In this document: positions 9,513 to 20,100 of the stretch, piece after piece
Layout of the letters: each line of letters begins with the position of its first letter
Position numbering within the stretch: position 1 is the first letter of the stretch
Source of the DNA: Sporosarcina obsidiansis
GTDB taxonomy: Bacteria > Bacillota > Bacilli > Bacillales_A > Planococcaceae
Reading direction: 5' to 3'
NCBI RefSeq assembly: GCF_009651005.1
Contig: NZ_WHVW01000001.1
Location: 205,720-269,719 of the forward strand
DNA: 64,000 bases
Notes under the pieces: model-generated
Database searches by the model: none
What the model saw: only the letters and a program-made list of their open reading frames with translations
Told to the model about the DNA's origin: nothing
Made by a program: the position numbers and the translations under genes

Positions 9513-10241
9513 ATGAAAAAATTTGGTAGAACGTTGATACTATGCATGTCAGTCATCCTATTTGGTGCCTGTTCCGAATCGACAGACGACCTGACGATGC
9601 AAGAAGTTCAAACACGCTTGGATCAATCGACAAACGAAGTAGATCGCTATGAAATCGACATGGTGTTAACCGTGTTAGCGAAGGATATGTCTAGGGGAGA
9701 ACAGAAACAGGTCAACAAAGGAAAAGTCCAATATATTGAAAAAGAATCTCCTGACTTTCATGCATCCTACATCACCACAACAGACGGTGAGCCCAATGAT
9801 GCCAAGGCAGAAGTCTATAAAAAAGATAACATCATTCTGACCAATGAAAATGGCGGTGATTGGGAGGATATAAGCGGTCAAGTTACCGACGAAGAGTTGC
9901 TTAGTGTCCAATATGCCAAAATGATCGAAAACCTTCGTAAGGTGAAGGATGAATTGGCTATGAAAGAGAAAGAAGACTCTTATATTTTGACGTATAGTGG
10001 AAATAGCCAAGATGTTTATAAGGTATTCAAGGACTCGTTCAATATGTCGTTTACAGGCGTCGATTCTACAAATATATCTTCCGATTTGGAGGTAGTCATC
10101 GACAAAGACACCATGAGAATGAAAGATTTTAATTACGAGGCGGTAGGTAAGAATCCTACACAGTCTGTGACGATCTCGGTGGAGTTGGGGTATGGACAGG
10201 TGAATGAGGTGGAGGAGATTGAGTTGCCGAAACTTAATTAA
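9513..10241 (+). CDS. Hypothetical lipoprotein, LppX-like fold possible
   Basis: A 242-aa lipoprotein with lipobox LFGAC (Cys20) after a strong AGGAGGAAGG site. The mature part has the pattern of small Bacillales lipoproteins with an incomplete beta-barrel: early MQEVQTRLDQ, then SPDFHASY...YKKDN, and a late DKDTMRMKDFNYEA. The fold guess is weak. It forms a pair with the preceding lipoprotein gene and is followed by a hairpin. Confidence 0.8.
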   Translation: MKKFGRTLILCMSVILFGACSESTDDLTMQEVQTRLDQSTNEVDRYEIDMVLTVLAKDMSRGEQKQVNKGKVQYIEKESPDFHASYITTTDGEPNDAKAEVYKKDNIILTNENGGDWEDISGQVTDEELLSVQYAKMIENLRKVKDELAMKEKEDSYILTYSGNSQDVYKVFKDSFNMSFTGVDSTNISSDLEVVIDKDTMRMKDFNYEAVGKNPTQSVTISVELGYGQVNEVEEIELPKLN

Positions 10242-10280
10242 AAAGTGGAATGTCAATCTGTGTATGTAGAACTTCGTTGT

Positions 10281-10312
10281 ACACCCTTGGTTACTTAGAG
10301 GGTGTGTTTGTG
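10281..10312 (+). terminator. Probable terminator after the lipoprotein pair
   Basis: A perfect stem, ACACCCT (10281-10287) with AGGGTGT (10299-10305), followed by GTTTG. The U-tract is short, so termination may be partial. Confidence 0.55.
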
Positions 10313-10334
10313 TTGCGGTAAAATGAATCAAAAT

Positions 10335-10362
10335 TTTACAAATAATCAAATTGTAGTATAAT
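10335..10362 (+). promoter_or_regulatory. Sigma-A promoter for the NERD-helicase gene
   Basis: TTTACA (10335-10340), a 16-base spacer and a perfect TATAAT (10357-10362), 38 bases before the ATG. Confidence 0.65.
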
Positions 10363-10399
10363 AGAAGTAAATGTCGAGAACTGCCAGGGAGGGATCTAC

Positions 10400-12325
10400 A
10401 TGGCATACACAATACCAGAAACGATACGTTCTAGTGCAACGGCAGGAGAGCGGCTGCTGTTTCGTACGCTGAAGATGTTTTTGCCTGATGATTATATTGT
10501 TTATTATGAACCGGAAATTAGAGGAAAGCGTCCGGATTTTGTAGTCATTGGTCCTGACCTTGGTTTGCTAGTTCTAGAAGTGAAAGACTATACGAAAAAC
10601 ACGCTGTATCGCCTGGACCGAGATGAATGGGTATTAATTACTTCGAATGGTGAGCAAGTATCAACAAAAAGTCCGCAAAAGCAGGCGAGGGATAATGCAT
10701 TCTTAATCGTAGATACACTGAAAAAAGACCGCAATCTCGTTCAGCTAGAAGGGAAGTATCAGTTCCAGCTAAAGTTTCCTTTTGGCTTCGGCACGGTGTT
10801 CACCCGTCTTCATCAAAAAGACTTTATTGATAATGGATTGTATGGCGTTATCGAGCCGCATCTTTCGCTGACTCGCGATGAAATAGACCCAGATCATGAC
10901 GCGTTCACGGAAGAAAATTTGATTGAGAAGATTTCTAATATGTTCGTTGTGCCCTATCGTTTGCGTGAGCCACTTGGGAAGGAAGAAATTGATGCCATTC
11001 GTTATCATCTTTTCCCAGAAGTTCGAATAAGTGCGGAATTTAAGCAACCATCACCTTATCAGGATCAATTGTTGCTCTCACTGCACGACATCAAAGCGAT
11101 GGATTTACATCAAGAGAACATGGCCAAACAGATTGGTGATAAAAACCGATTGATTCGTGGAGTAGCGGGAAGCGGAAAGACGTTAATCCTTGCAAGCCGT
11201 GCAAAACTGCTGGCGAGAGAGCATCCAGACTGGAAAATATTGATCCTGTGCTATAATATCTCGCTCGCACAAAGTATTGAGCAGATGGTGAGGCATATGA
11301 TGAATGAACCTGAAACTCTATTCGACTTTGATTTCACTAAAGAAGAAACGCTAAATAAGTCTGCTAAGCATTATGTTCAAGTACGTAACTTTCATAGCTG
11401 GCTGCGTAATGATTTACGTATTTCAGAAGGAAAGATCCCAAAGATGCTAGAAAAACTTGAACAAGGTGAAGCAATTCTACCAAAATACGATGCCATTATG
11501 ATTGATGAAGGCCAAGATTTTGAAGCTGACTGGTTTAAGTTGGTCAGCCAATTGCTGAATCCCGATACGAAATCATTGTTGCTTGTGGAAGACCGAGCGC
11601 AATCCATTTACAAGAGAGGGCGTTCCTATTTGCAGGACACCGGCCTCGATTTTCGTGGTCGATCCAAGGTGTTGAGTATCAATTATCGCAACACAGCACA
11701 AATTGTTTCCTTTGCTTGGGGTTTTTATCAACAGCATTCCGTTCTGAAAAACAAAGTCGTTAGTAAGGAATTCGAAGGTGATATTATTGCGCCGCAAAGC
11801 ACAAGAAGGAAAGGCTATGAACCTGCCATTGTACGCGTGGATAGTTTTCAGCGTGAGGCCAAAATTGTCGCCAGGCAAATAGCTAAACTGCATTTCGAGA
11901 AAAATCTTCCGCTGTCTGAAATTCTGATTCTGTATCGAGTGAAGCGTTCGTATCAACTAGATTATATCGCTATCCTGAAACAGTCTTTGGAAGAGGAAGG
12001 GATTCATCACTACTGGATTGCCGAAAACAGCGAATCCAAACGTAACTTCCAAAAAGAACAGGAAACAGTCAAGATTAGTACCATTGAAAGTAGTAAAGGC
12101 CTTGATTTTCAAGCCGTATTCATTGTGAATGCAAATAATATTCCGTTTGCGTTAGAAGAAGATATCGAGCGCGAAGCATCCTTGCTTTATATTGGTATGA
12201 CGCGAGCGAAGGAGTATTTGTGTATTTCTTATTCAGGGGATTCGGTGTTTACGAAGTATTTTGATGAGATCTTGGAAGAACGCATGAAAAACAAGCAAGA
12301 AATAGTGTTTCAGCGCACAACATAA
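10400..12325 (+). CDS. NERD-domain nuclease fused to a UvrD/Rep-type helicase
   Basis: A 641-aa cytoplasmic protein. The N-terminal NERD domain (about residues 10-115) carries the nuclease-like core RPDFVVIG...VLEVKDY, with Asp and Glu-x-Lys. A superfamily-1 helicase follows: Walker A GVAGSGKT at about residue 253, Walker B DEGQDF at about 369, SINYRNT, and the C-terminal motifs STIESSKGLDFQAVF and YIGMTRAKEYL. It probably processes damaged or foreign DNA. It has its own promoter and terminator and no partner gene, so it does not look like a multi-gene defence locus. Length is normal for this fusion. Confidence 0.88.
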   Translation: MAYTIPETIRSSATAGERLLFRTLKMFLPDDYIVYYEPEIRGKRPDFVVIGPDLGLLVLEVKDYTKNTLYRLDRDEWVLITSNGEQVSTKSPQKQARDNAFLIVDTLKKDRNLVQLEGKYQFQLKFPFGFGTVFTRLHQKDFIDNGLYGVIEPHLSLTRDEIDPDHDAFTEENLIEKISNMFVVPYRLREPLGKEEIDAIRYHLFPEVRISAEFKQPSPYQDQLLLSLHDIKAMDLHQENMAKQIGDKNRLIRGVAGSGKTLILASRAKLLAREHPDWKILILCYNISLAQSIEQMVRHMMNEPETLFDFDFTKEETLNKSAKHYVQVRNFHSWLRNDLRISEGKIPKMLEKLEQGEAILPKYDAIMIDEGQDFEADWFKLVSQLLNPDTKSLLLVEDRAQSIYKRGRSYLQDTGLDFRGRSKVLSINYRNTAQIVSFAWGFYQQHSVLKNKVVSKEFEGDIIAPQSTRRKGYEPAIVRVDSFQREAKIVARQIAKLHFEKNLPLSEILILYRVKRSYQLDYIAILKQSLEEEGIHHYWIAENSESKRNFQKEQETVKISTIESSKGLDFQAVFIVNANNIPFALEEDIEREASLLYIGMTRAKEYLCISYSGDSVFTKYFDEILEERMKNKQEIVFQRTT

Positions 12326-12333
12326 GGCTTGCA

Positions 12334-12367
12334 AATCCCTTGGCCACACTCTACCTTGGGATTTTTT
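12334..12367 (+). terminator. Terminator after the NERD-helicase gene
   Basis: AATCCC (12334-12339) pairs with GGGATT (12358-12363), with additional G-C pairs inside, and is followed by six T residues. Confidence 0.75.
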
Positions 12368-12428
12368 GTGTTCGAAGACGAAAAGGAGTTTTGTGGATAA
12401 ATAGATCAAAAGGATTGGGGTAAATAAC

Positions 12429-12455
12429 TTAACAAATTTCCAATATTGCCGATAA
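12429..12455 (+). promoter_or_regulatory. Possible sigma-D-like promoter for the secreted-protein genes
   Basis: TTAA (12429-12432), a 15-base spacer and GCCGATAA (12448-12455) resemble the motility sigma factor pattern TAAA-N15-GCCGATAT. The match is imperfect and lies about 120 bases before the ATG. Confidence 0.35.
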
Positions 12456-12573
12456 AGTGGGAAGAGGTCTTGTTTTTATATTGTCATGTGAGCAGAAAGA
12501 AATAGACGTTTTAGGAGGGGCTTTTGTACATAATTATGAAAGATAAAATCAATAGGGTAGGGAGAATGAGTAG

Positions 12574-14619
12574 ATGAAACAACTATTGAAAATGGCTTTT
12601 GCATTGGTGTTGATGATCAGTGTATTCGGAGTCAGCCTGAAAGCAGACGCTGCTACAACACCTGGAAATACGGTGCCGGTTGAGAAGAAGCCTTATGAGT
12701 ATGAGTTTGTGGTTGACCCAGCAAAAGAGTACAACGGATTTTCAGGAGCAAAGGATTTAGTAGTTACGTTTGATAAGAATATTAATTCAATTACTAGAAA
12801 TGATGTTTACGTTGAACAACTAGTGACTGATCAAATAGAGAAATTACCTATTATAGACGAAGTTATAGCTAGCGGGAATACGCTAAGAGTATCTTTCAAA
12901 AATTTAGAGTTCATTAATTACAGTAAAGAAGAGAATTTTAGGTTAGTTATAAAAGAAGGTTCATTGTACTTCGATCACTTAACCGACTATGATTTACCAT
13001 TCAAAATCTATGATTTGTTGCCTGGATTTGAGTCGACATTTGTAACTAATGGAAACGCAGAATTGATAAATAATAACATATTTAAGCATAATGAACCACG
13101 GCAAGTATTGATTCAGATACCGCCGGTTTATATGACGAAGATTGAAACTATCCATCGGTATAAAGGTGTTACTGATCCAACCAAGAATGCTCCTAATTTA
13201 TCTAATATTGATGTCGAAGCAGATGCAGTAGCCACACGGTTAAAAGTTCGTTTAGGAAACAATTCTCAATATGAACGAGACTTAGATCGTTCGATAAGTG
13301 GTGTAAATGGATTTTCAATGGGGCAAGCAGGAATTGAGGAACTGACCTGTAAGGATGAAGATAAAGAAAATGGAGTGCCTGCTCAATGTGAAGCTAGTGA
13401 TGATTTTCAATTAACAGCCTACAGCAAAGATGGTCGAAAGCTTGCAACCAAGAATTTTAAAATGCGAGTGAATGATCGTGAGAAAGATTACAAAATCAAT
13501 GATTATGTAAAAGTGAACGCCAAGTTATTTGGAAAGTCAGTTTCTCTATATGAATTAATGTCTTCACCTGTTTTATTAGATCAAATTATGCAAGGTACAG
13601 AAGTAAGCGCGCTAGATAATTTAGGTGTTACCTATTCAGTAGGAAATACGATTAAAGTTGAAAATTTAGAACAGCTGCAATTGGCACTGGCGAATGAGCA
13701 GTTTAAGATTATTGAATTGTCAAATGATATTAATGTGAATAGTCTCCCTAACGACACACTTGTGATTGATCGGAATGTTACTCTTAAAGGTGGTACGATA
13801 ACAGGAAACCTTAAATTAGGAGAGGGAACTGCTAATAGAACAATCCGTCTTGATGGTACGACGATTAATGGAGACTTGACGATTGATGTGGGCGCTGAGG
13901 GTACAGCAATTGTAAGTACTTCAACAGTAACAGGAACTACAAATGTCGTAAGTGGTGATGTGAAGTCAATTCACTTACATGACTTCTCGTCTGCAAACGG
14001 AATTAATATGGAGAACACAACTCCGGTGAGAATTGTTATGAGTTATTCTGATAATTCTATTAACAAGAATTTTGGGTTGACAATGGCTAGCTCCCAGAAG
14101 GTTACGCTAGAAGGATTATCTGGTGAAGCAACAGTAAGTGTGAAGGAAGGAATTCCTGCTAATCTTGAGGTCAAGAATGGTGCTTCGGGAGCGAAAATAA
14201 TTGAAGGTACAACAGGTAGTGGTGCTAGCATGAATTTATCACATTCAGATGAAGTTGATGTGACAGCTATAACATCACCGGAGTGGACTGTTAAAAAGCT
14301 AGAAACTGTGTATGAAGAAGGTAAGGAAGTAATCTTGAAGAATTATAATGGGGAACTTTCTGATACTTCCCAAAAGTGGGCTAGTCAGGGTCGTGTATTA
14401 AATGATTTAACTAACTTACAATTACCTGATACGTTAAATCTAGACGTTGAAGATGCAACTATATTTGGAAGTGAGTCCATCGTGTCATTCGAAAGTCAAA
14501 CTCGATTGTTGAAAATCACTGGAGCTAGTGAAAACCAATCAGCTACGGTCATCTTAAAAGGTGAAGCAAATGGAAAGGTATATAAAGTTGCTGTACTTGT
14601 TACGATATCGAATGATTAG
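12574..14619 (+). CDS. Secreted beta-helix surface protein (P1)
   Basis: A 681-aa exported protein with signal peptide ending near ADAATTPG. Residues about 35-150 resemble the Ig-like module found in its neighbours (LVVTFDKNI...). About residues 150-310 contain a segment DFQLTAYSKDGRKLATK. The part LYELMSSPVLLDQIM (about 325-340) resembles two segments of P5. Residues about 370-550 have the short beta-strand ladder of a right-handed beta-helix (GGTITGNLKLGEGTANRTI). The C-terminal 100 residues look like another beta sandwich. There is no LPXTG, SLH or transmembrane anchor. It starts an operon with P2, 18 bases downstream. Function unknown; structural or binding. Confidence 0.82.
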   Translation: MKQLLKMAFALVLMISVFGVSLKADAATTPGNTVPVEKKPYEYEFVVDPAKEYNGFSGAKDLVVTFDKNINSITRNDVYVEQLVTDQIEKLPIIDEVIASGNTLRVSFKNLEFINYSKEENFRLVIKEGSLYFDHLTDYDLPFKIYDLLPGFESTFVTNGNAELINNNIFKHNEPRQVLIQIPPVYMTKIETIHRYKGVTDPTKNAPNLSNIDVEADAVATRLKVRLGNNSQYERDLDRSISGVNGFSMGQAGIEELTCKDEDKENGVPAQCEASDDFQLTAYSKDGRKLATKNFKMRVNDREKDYKINDYVKVNAKLFGKSVSLYELMSSPVLLDQIMQGTEVSALDNLGVTYSVGNTIKVENLEQLQLALANEQFKIIELSNDINVNSLPNDTLVIDRNVTLKGGTITGNLKLGEGTANRTIRLDGTTINGDLTIDVGAEGTAIVSTSTVTGTTNVVSGDVKSIHLHDFSSANGINMENTTPVRIVMSYSDNSINKNFGLTMASSQKVTLEGLSGEATVSVKEGIPANLEVKNGASGAKIIEGTTGSGASMNLSHSDEVDVTAITSPEWTVKKLETVYEEGKEVILKNYNGELSDTSQKWASQGRVLNDLTNLQLPDTLNLDVEDATIFGSESIVSFESQTRLLKITGASENQSATVILKGEANGKVYKVAVLVTISND

Positions 14620-14637
14620 ATCAGTGGGGGGATACCT

Positions 14638-17052
14638 TTGAATAACATTTTAAAAAAATTATTACTCCCTTCTTTATTCATATTGATGTGCATGCTCTCA
14701 TTGACTTTTGAACAAAAAGCATTTGCATATGGATTAATTAATCATGAGCAAGTAACAGATGTGGGTAAAAAACATTTTGTTGTTTTAAAAGAAGATGGAA
14801 GCGTTTGGATGTGGGGAGATAATACGTATGGTCAGCAAGGTGCGAGTGGTGTTGATTCGTCATCACCACACCCTGTCGAGTTAGCGACTGGTAATCGCTT
14901 GTCTAATATTCAAGCAATTGTAGCTGGCGGTGATCATACACTTGCATTGGATCAGAATGGAGAAGTGTGGGCATGGGGGAGAAATGATTATAACCAGCTT
15001 GGTCATTCTGGAGGTTTATTGAAGAATGAAAGACCTCAAAAGGTTTTTCATAAAGAAATGGGGAAGATTGTAGCTATTGGAGCAGGTGGCTATCACTCCC
15101 TTGCAGTAGATGAGAGCGGACACGTATGGGCATGGGGACTTAATTCATTTGGGCAACTCGGTTCGCCCGTAGGATTAGGAACTCCACCATCAACTGTTGA
15201 ACCTACACGTGTTCCTGGATTAGTGGAAGTTGTTTCAGTAGAGGCGGGTGCAGAACATTCCGTAGCACTTAAAAGAGATGGGACGGTAGTGGCTTGGGGA
15301 CGTAATTCCTTGGGTCAACTTGGAAATGGTGAAACAGCATCAGTAAATTACTCCCCATCTGTAGTTTCGGGTTTATCTTCCATTATGGAAATTACCGCAG
15401 GAGATTATCATACAATTGCATTAAAACAGGATAGAACTACTGTCTTTGCATGGGGAGACAACTCATATGGACAATTGGGCGATGGCGGACGCGAAATGAA
15501 GTTACGTCCAATTCAGGTAGAAGGAATGCGGGATGTGAAAACGGTAGCTACAGGAGCGAACCATTCAATAGCCATTCGAGAAGATGGAAGTGTTTGGATG
15601 TGGGGGCGTCACACCTCAGGAACCCAAACTACCCGGACGACACCAATTGAAGTAAAGGGATTAGCCAATGCCGTTTCTATAGGTGGCGGAGGCTATGACT
15701 TAGACAGCTATACTTTGGCAACCAAACAAGACGGCACAGTCTGGCAATGGGATAAAGCCTCCTCTGATCCAACAACCAAACTCCCAATCTTCAAGAAAGT
15801 ATCTGGGATCGATGATGTGATGAAGCTGGATGAGTTCCCGTTCGTCCAAGGCGGCCAAGTGTTATTCCGATACATTGGAAATACGGGCACTACGGACGTT
15901 AAAGTGAATGGTAGCTTTAATGATAGTATCGATTTGCCGATGATTCATAAAGGTGGCAATGTATGGGAACTGCAGGTGGAGCTGAAGCCTGGGCAGTATG
16001 AATATGGCTTCCGAGTAAATGGACAATGGACAGTAGATCCTCTGAATCGTGACAAAACAATTGACGATTTTGGACGGACGTTCAGTGTGGTGAAAGTAGC
16101 CCCATATGCAGTGGAGGGGCCAATTATTGATAATAAAGAAGTGACATTCACATACAGCAGCTTTGATTTTAACGAAACACTAGAGCTGGATGCGAAGTCA
16201 ATATCTGTTTCCGTCATGGGTAATTTTGGCGAGAATTATCACTGGATTGAAATTCCGATGGTGAAGCAGCCGAATAATACATGGAAAGTAACGAGAACGC
16301 TGGAGCCTAGGGACTATTATTATTCGTTTGTGGTACGGGATGCGACAAGTGGGGCAGTGGCGGAGAAGCGGAACGATCCGCTGAATGCGAGCCTACAGAC
16401 CGATTCATTGACAGGAATTTCACGTAATACATTTGTTGTTTCTGAAAATGTTCTGACCAAAATTCCAGTAGCAGGAATTACATTGAATAAAGGTCCGGAA
16501 CTGGATTTGGTTGTTGGCGAGCAGGAGAGTGTGATTGCGCAAATTAGTCCTTCTAACGCTACGAATAAAAATGTCAACTGGACCTCTAGTAAGCCGAATA
16601 TTGTCAGTGTGGATAGTGGCAAGCTAACAGCGCATTCTAAAGGAACAGCGACTATTATAGCAACTACTGTTGACGGTGGAAAAGTAGCAACGATCACAGT
16701 TAATGTTACGCAACAGGATAATGCTGTATCCTATCCGCGAGTCGGATATAAAACATTCGATAACCGATACAATGTTTCACCCACGAAAGCTTGGAAGATT
16801 AAGTTCAATCAAGAGCTAGACATTAAAACATTCAATTCCGATAGTGTTTATATTTTGAACGAATCCGGGATTAAAGTACCACTTGGTTACCAGGTGACTG
16901 ATGGTGGTAAGACTATGGAAATTCGCCTGCAAAGTGATTATCAGTATACACGTGGTGCGACCTATTATTTATTTGTTGAAGATACTGTGAATACAATATA
17001 CGACACAAAGCTTAAAGAAAAAGTGCAAATGCAATTTCAGATTCAACTGTAA
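14638..17052 (+). CDS. Secreted RCC1-repeat protein with CBM48-like and Ig-like domains (P2)
   Basis: An 804-aa exported protein from a TTG start after GTGGGGGG. A signal peptide precedes six to seven RCC1 propeller repeats (about residues 35-390), each with a VWAWGxNxxGQLG signature. Two tandem beta-sandwich domains resembling AMPK/CBM48 glycan-binding modules follow (about 405-485, GQYEYGFRVNGQWTVDPLN, and about 495-600). A BIG2 domain comes next (about 610-695, NWTSSKPNIVSVDSGKLTA), then the C-terminal SbsA-like Ig module (about 700-804, AWKIKFNQELDIKTF). No anchor is visible. It may display a repeat propeller and glycan-binding domains outside the cell. The role is inferred. Confidence 0.87.
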   Translation: MNNILKKLLLPSLFILMCMLSLTFEQKAFAYGLINHEQVTDVGKKHFVVLKEDGSVWMWGDNTYGQQGASGVDSSSPHPVELATGNRLSNIQAIVAGGDHTLALDQNGEVWAWGRNDYNQLGHSGGLLKNERPQKVFHKEMGKIVAIGAGGYHSLAVDESGHVWAWGLNSFGQLGSPVGLGTPPSTVEPTRVPGLVEVVSVEAGAEHSVALKRDGTVVAWGRNSLGQLGNGETASVNYSPSVVSGLSSIMEITAGDYHTIALKQDRTTVFAWGDNSYGQLGDGGREMKLRPIQVEGMRDVKTVATGANHSIAIREDGSVWMWGRHTSGTQTTRTTPIEVKGLANAVSIGGGGYDLDSYTLATKQDGTVWQWDKASSDPTTKLPIFKKVSGIDDVMKLDEFPFVQGGQVLFRYIGNTGTTDVKVNGSFNDSIDLPMIHKGGNVWELQVELKPGQYEYGFRVNGQWTVDPLNRDKTIDDFGRTFSVVKVAPYAVEGPIIDNKEVTFTYSSFDFNETLELDAKSISVSVMGNFGENYHWIEIPMVKQPNNTWKVTRTLEPRDYYYSFVVRDATSGAVAEKRNDPLNASLQTDSLTGISRNTFVVSENVLTKIPVAGITLNKGPELDLVVGEQESVIAQISPSNATNKNVNWTSSKPNIVSVDSGKLTAHSKGTATIIATTVDGGKVATITVNVTQQDNAVSYPRVGYKTFDNRYNVSPTKAWKIKFNQELDIKTFNSDSVYILNESGIKVPLGYQVTDGGKTMEIRLQSDYQYTRGATYYLFVEDTVNTIYDTKLKEKVQMQFQIQL

Positions 17053-17057
17053 GTGAC

Positions 17058-17090
17058 AACAGCCTGTCCGCAGACAGGCTGTTTGCATTT
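17058..17090 (+). terminator. Terminator after P2
   Basis: A perfect 11-bp stem, AACAGCCTGTC (17058-17068) with GACAGGCTGTT (17073-17083), a 4-base loop, then TGCATTT. Confidence 0.75.
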
Positions 17091-17135
17091 GTGAAAACTC
17101 CCTGATAGTTTATATAGCGAATAGTAAAGACTGCA

Positions 17136-17172
17136 AAAAAGAGTCTATCCAATTATTGGATGGACTCTTTTT
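17136..17172. terminator. Bidirectional terminator between P2 and P3
   Basis: A 16-bp stem (17136-17151 with 17157-17172) with one G-U pair and a 5-base loop, flanked by A-run and T-run. It terminates leftward P3 just after its stop and backs up the P2 terminator. Confidence 0.88.
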
Positions 17173-17174
17173 CC

Positions 17175-20100
17175 TTATTGAATCTTAAATGTTCGTGTGA
17201 AAGGTTGTTTCAAAAATTCATTATTCTTGGTATTTCCTTTGAATTGTCGTTCGATGTGTAATGTGTATTGATTGCCACGAGAGTAAGCGTTTTTAGGTGC
17301 AACTAGTATCGTCTTACCATCGGGACTTAGCGAGAGGACAGTGTCCACCTTTTTTCCCATAGAATCATCGATGACGTAAATTGTACCGTTGTAAAGTGAT
17401 TTCTTCTCAACTCTTGCATTGAACGTTATAGACAGTACTTTGTGTGGTACGTAAGTAGGTACGTCTTTTCTCCATTCAGTTTTCTCGATTTTTACATCTT
17501 CTGCTATCGGGCTGATGAGTCCATCTTTTACTACGAAAGCGTAGATTTCTCCATTGGATGAAGAAATATTTGTACCGCTAGTATAAAGTGTCCATTCGGA
17601 AAAGTCGGTAGGCAGATGATCTAGTGAATAATTGGTTGTCTCTGTCCAGGCGCTTCTATCGAATGTGATGTTTTGACTGCTAGTTGTATAATATATTTTT
17701 GCATCTTTTACACTGGTATACAGTCTGTACGTAACACCTTCATTGTCAGAAGTAGTGATGATACTTGGTTTTGCGATATCATCAATCAGTGCATACGTAC
17801 CTGGTTGTGTAACTAATCCGATTTCATTACCGCCTTGGGTTCTACTATTTTGGACTTCTGCAAATAACTGCCCATTCACACGAGTAATACGTGCAAATTT
17901 CTTTTTATCTGGATTGGGAAGTTCTATTTCAATCGGTTGCATGAAAGAACGAACACCCTCTCCCCAGTTAATCTCTGTTGGTTGTGTAATTGAAGTTCTC
18001 CATGCTGGATCACTATAGTTTGAAATCGTGGTAGGCGTTTTGACGGATAACGATGCATTTTGAGTCTCTGCGATGTTCGCAGCAGGTACATGAATGGCCC
18101 GATCTTTTCCGATAAAGCTAACCCCATTTTTTACTGCATTCGCTTTTTCAACAGAAGTCAATACGACCGAGCTGCCTCCTGAAGTAAATGCCGTTGGTTT
18201 GATCAATGCATCACCACGAGGAACGGTAGAGATTGTAGCTTCGGATACAGTTACAACATATTTTTTCTCATTGTTGCCTGGAGAAACAGTATAAGTTACT
18301 TTTTTCGTGAAATCCTGTTGAATACCACTGGCAGGGCTAACAGACTTTAAATTAGAAGTAGTTATAGTTGGCTTTAATTTTGAACGGTCGGTGCCTTTAG
18401 GAACTACTACGTCAATTGTTCCTGTCTTGTGATCGATAACTCCAACAGCTTTTAATGAAGGAAACTCAAAGGAGCTAATCCAGTTGGTTTCTTCAGCATT
18501 ATCAAAAATGCTTACATTGACAGGAAGTGAAGGTTTACTCTCAATTCCGTTCACTGTTTGGGTGACGTAGTAGCCGATGCCCGCTGGCACTTTGTCGAAT
18601 TGAACGCTACCATTGTCCACTGCTTTGGTATCTATTAACTGTCCATAAGTGTTGTATAAATTAGCCCTCGTTGTTGTGTGACCAAACAAACTGCCTACTG
18701 AAATTTCACTTTTGACACTTTCAGGTTTCTTAGTTTTGGGTGGTGCTAATTGTATAAAGCGATGTTTTGGCTCTGCGACAGTTCCGCGATTTGCTGTCGC
18801 TGTGTATGTGATTTTGTAAGTACCTGGTTCAGGAAGTGTGATAGGATCTATTTTGATAATCTGATTCACTGTAGTTGATGATGCAGTTGATGGTGTTTGC
18901 GTACCGTCAATTCCAACTAGTTTAGCAGTTAACGTCAAATTCTTTTCCAAATAATCACTTGCTGTTGCACCGGGATCACTAAACTTCCGATCTGTCTTTG
19001 TATAGTAAGGGGAATGATCCTCATCCCATATTAGATCGATTTTATCGGGGCCATCTAATGTGATGTATGGTTTATCAATATCCACAACTTCTACCACATT
19101 GGATTGACGGCTTTCTTGACCATTAATTGTCTGGGTAACATAATATCGACCTGGTCCTAGCTGGTTAAAAACATAAGTCTCTTCTTTAGCACTAAGCTTT
19201 TTTTCTTTACTTGTGATTTCTGTAAATACACCCTTCTCATCTGATTTATATAGTTTTAATAGAGTCGGGAGATCTGCCGTTCCGGGGAATATATTTTTTA
19301 CTCCCACTTCACCGATCGTTGCAATGCTGCCGATTGCGATAACAGGACGTGGTTTGACTATGACCGTTCTTGTTACTTGTCCCGCACTATTTCCGGCTTT
19401 ATCTTTTACATTATAAGTAACTGTATAGCTTCCGGGTTTATTTGTATCTACTGTTCCGCTAATTACGATTCGACCTGCAAGTTCTTCAGGTGTGTCGATG
19501 TTATCAATAGCTGTTGCCCCGTGTTCGATATAAATATCGCCGACTTCTAAAACTATATTGCTTGGTCCGTTTACTGTTAACTCGGGAGGTGTGGTGTCTT
19601 TAATATCAATTCTCTTCGAACTCGAACTTTGAACTCCGTTTGCTTCCTGTATAACAAAATAACCTTCGCCTACAGGCACATTAGAAAACGAGTAAACACC
19701 ATCGTTAATTTCTATATTGGATCTTATTAAGGTGGCATTTTCTACTTTATTCGACCCGCTTGGATCTTGATAAAGTAGTAGTTTTGCTCCTGCATAGACA
19801 CCCGAAACGGTAATCTTTCCAGTGATATGTTCTTTAATGGGTGCACTATTATGGGTTTCTTTTGTATCCGTTTTTGATAAAATCACTTCATTGGGATAAA
19901 TTGTGATATTTCTAATGGCTGTAGAAGTAAGATTAAAATTTTCACCATCTGTTGCTGTATACGTTACCGTGTATTTCCCAGGAGGAGTTGCATTATTGTC
20001 ACCGCCAGGAACATTACTTACAACTTCCACTTTCATTTTAAGTGGATCGCATGCTTCATCAGCGCTTTCAATAACATTCTGTTTACTACAGAAATATTTT

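Noticed and set aside
9675-10412. Minus-strand 245-codon frame
   Set aside because: It is antisense to the second lipoprotein gene with poor composition and no ribosome site.
10400-12325. Phage-defence locus around the NERD-helicase
   Set aside because: The gene has its own promoter and terminator and no defence-type partner, toxin, methylase or mobile-element mark nearby.
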